24,944 bases of DNA from Calditrichota bacterium (lineage in GTDB: Bacteria; Calditrichota; Calditrichia; RBG-13-44-9). The notes under the pieces were generated by a model. That model was given only the letters and a program-made list of their open reading frames with translations, had not been told where the DNA came from and searched no databases. Both the position numbers and the translations under genes were made by a program. The stretch is from the NCBI GenBank assembly GCA_024276455.1, contig JAJRXE010000391.1, forward strand, positions 1 to 24,944, written 5' to 3'. Positions 24,171 to 24,944 of this stretch are shown piece by piece; position 1 is the stretch's first letter; each line of letters opens with the position of its first letter.

Positions 24171-24944
24171 TTAGGTGGAAGCCGGGCGGTAAAGACGCTG
24201 GAGAACGTTCCGAATCACGCTCTTTTCTTCCGGATCGAAAAAGTTCCCCCAAACTAACAGTAATGCCACCAGAATCGTTACCAGAGGGATGACACTGCAG
24301 TAAATGTAAAAAGCGACATTTTTTAATAAAAACACGGTCAAAAGCAACAATACGGACATGGTTACAATAATAAACAGACGTCTTTTCTCCAAAGGGATGT
24401 AAAACATTTTTCTGCCCCAGAAAAGCAGAACGAATGCGCTTCCCATTAACGTAAAATTAAACACCCCGATTGCCCCGTAAACTCCTAACCATTGAATGAA
24501 AAAATAATTAAAAACCAAACTTAGCAAGGTGAAAACCAGCGCGGTCAGTCCGGTAACGTAAGATTTCTTTTTAATATGGAGCAGCGCCTGCCCGACATAA
24601 TGGATTCCCTTAAAGGCAATGCCGGGCAATAACAAAAAGATCAGAACATAGGCCTGGGAATATTCCGGAGGTGCAATGATGCCCAACACCTTGCGAGACA
24701 AAAACACGATTCCCAGCGCTACGAAGGAGAAGGTCAACAATAAGTAGGTTAACAAGCGGGAAATGGTGTTCCGGAGATTGGGTTTGTCCAGATTGGCAAA
24801 CACGAACGGTTCGAATGCCAGTTGAAAGGGCAGGATCAACACCATGCCTCCGATTTGAGCCAGCTTGTAACCGAGGGAATAAATGGCAACGGTTTTTAAA
24901 TCGGTGAAATACCCCAGAAAATACAGCGCCGAGGTGTCCAGAAC
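24171..24944 (-). CDS. Wzx-type polysaccharide flippase (5' end outside window)
   Basis: The C-terminal 257 residues of an oligosaccharide flippase of the MOP/MATE superfamily, which moves lipid-linked repeat units across the cytoplasmic membrane. The frame stays open to the window end, beyond the Met at 24845. That upstream part contains LYLFGYFTDLKTVAIYSLGY, a typical central-helix segment of this family, followed by the Met and LILPFQLAFEPFVF. After that come five or six more hydrophobic helices, with SYVTGLTALVF and YFFIQWLGVYGAIG, and a charged C-terminus. It leads the visible part of the minus-strand cluster. The substrate is unknown. The family call is good; the missing N-terminus lies past 24944. 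Confidence 0.87.
   Translation of the reverse strand, partial: VLDTSALYFLGYFTDLKTVAIYSLGYKLAQIGGMVLILPFQLAFEPFVFANLDKPNLRNTISRLLTYLLLTFSFVALGIVFLSRKVLGIIAPPEYSQAYVLIFLLLPGIAFKGIHYVGQALLHIKKKSYVTGLTALVFTLLSLVFNYFFIQWLGVYGAIGVFNFTLMGSAFVLLFWGRKMFYIPLEKRRLFIIVTMSVLLLLTVFLLKNVAFYIYCSVIPLVTILVALLLVWGNFFDPEEKSVIRNVLQRLYRPAST

Noticed and set aside
1..24944. CRISPR arrays, tRNA or rRNA genes, insertion sequences, phage or toxin-antitoxin modules
   Set aside because: No regularly spaced repeats, no tRNA-like folds, no transposase or integrase motifs were seen on reading both strands.

Overview
The window comes from a Gram-negative (diderm) bacterium. The evidence is a beta-barrel outer-membrane protein, a LolA-like lipoprotein-sorting protein with a LolCDE-like transporter, and a Wzx/O-antigen-ligase type polysaccharide locus. 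A cytochrome bd oxidase indicates oxygen respiration, probably at low oxygen. There is no rRNA or other taxonomic marker. The style of the proteins (GH9 cellulase with an Ig-like N-domain and an FN3-like tail, signal peptides ending in FSQ or SGQ) would suit the Calditrichota/Bacteroidota side of bacteria, but that is a guess. Most of the window has moderate GC; the stretch about 5680-7940 is clearly AT-rich.

Layout. (1) 2-5645, plus strand: cydA (5' end cut by the window edge), cydB, a strong intrinsic terminator, then cydD and cydC overlapping by 4 bases. Together these encode a short-Q-loop cytochrome bd quinol oxidase and the ABC exporter needed to assemble it. (2) 5679-7607, minus strand, convergent with cydC: an AT-rich gene for an unusual predicted K+ channel. 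A long repeat-rich, probably beta-helical N-terminal domain behind a signal-peptide-like leader joins a two-helix pore with a TTVGLGD filter. The 333-base gap 7608-7940 behind it has no gene but holds an 18-bp hairpin. (3) 13798-7941, minus strand: a compact operon behind a near-consensus sigma70 promoter (13828-13856). It encodes a LolA-like periplasmic protein, two different FtsX/LolC-type permeases, a LolD/MacB-type ATPase, an outer-membrane barrel and a hotdog thioesterase. The set looks like a trans-envelope lipid or lipoprotein trafficking machine. (4) 24944-13971, minus strand: a surface polysaccharide cluster. It has a Wzx-type flippase (5' end cut by the window edge), an O-antigen-ligase family membrane protein, a GT2 glycosyltransferase, a GH9 glycanase, a divergent NodB-like deacetylase, a GT4 glycosyltransferase, a PAPS sulfotransferase, a NodB polysaccharide deacetylase and a FemAB/GNAT enzyme. 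It ends at a clear intrinsic terminator (13908-13938).

How they fit together. The cyd block is a standard respiratory module. The polysaccharide cluster has what is needed to assemble, flip, polymerise or ligate, trim and modify (sulfate, deacetylate, acyl- or aminoacyl-transfer) an exported glycan. The Lol-like operon is set off from it by a terminator and its own promoter and probably serves the same envelope. The least conventional items are the channel fusion, the Lol-like operon with its own barrel, the GH9 enzyme that stops where an FN3 domain seems to begin, and a deacetylase gene whose best ribosome binding site points to an ATT start.
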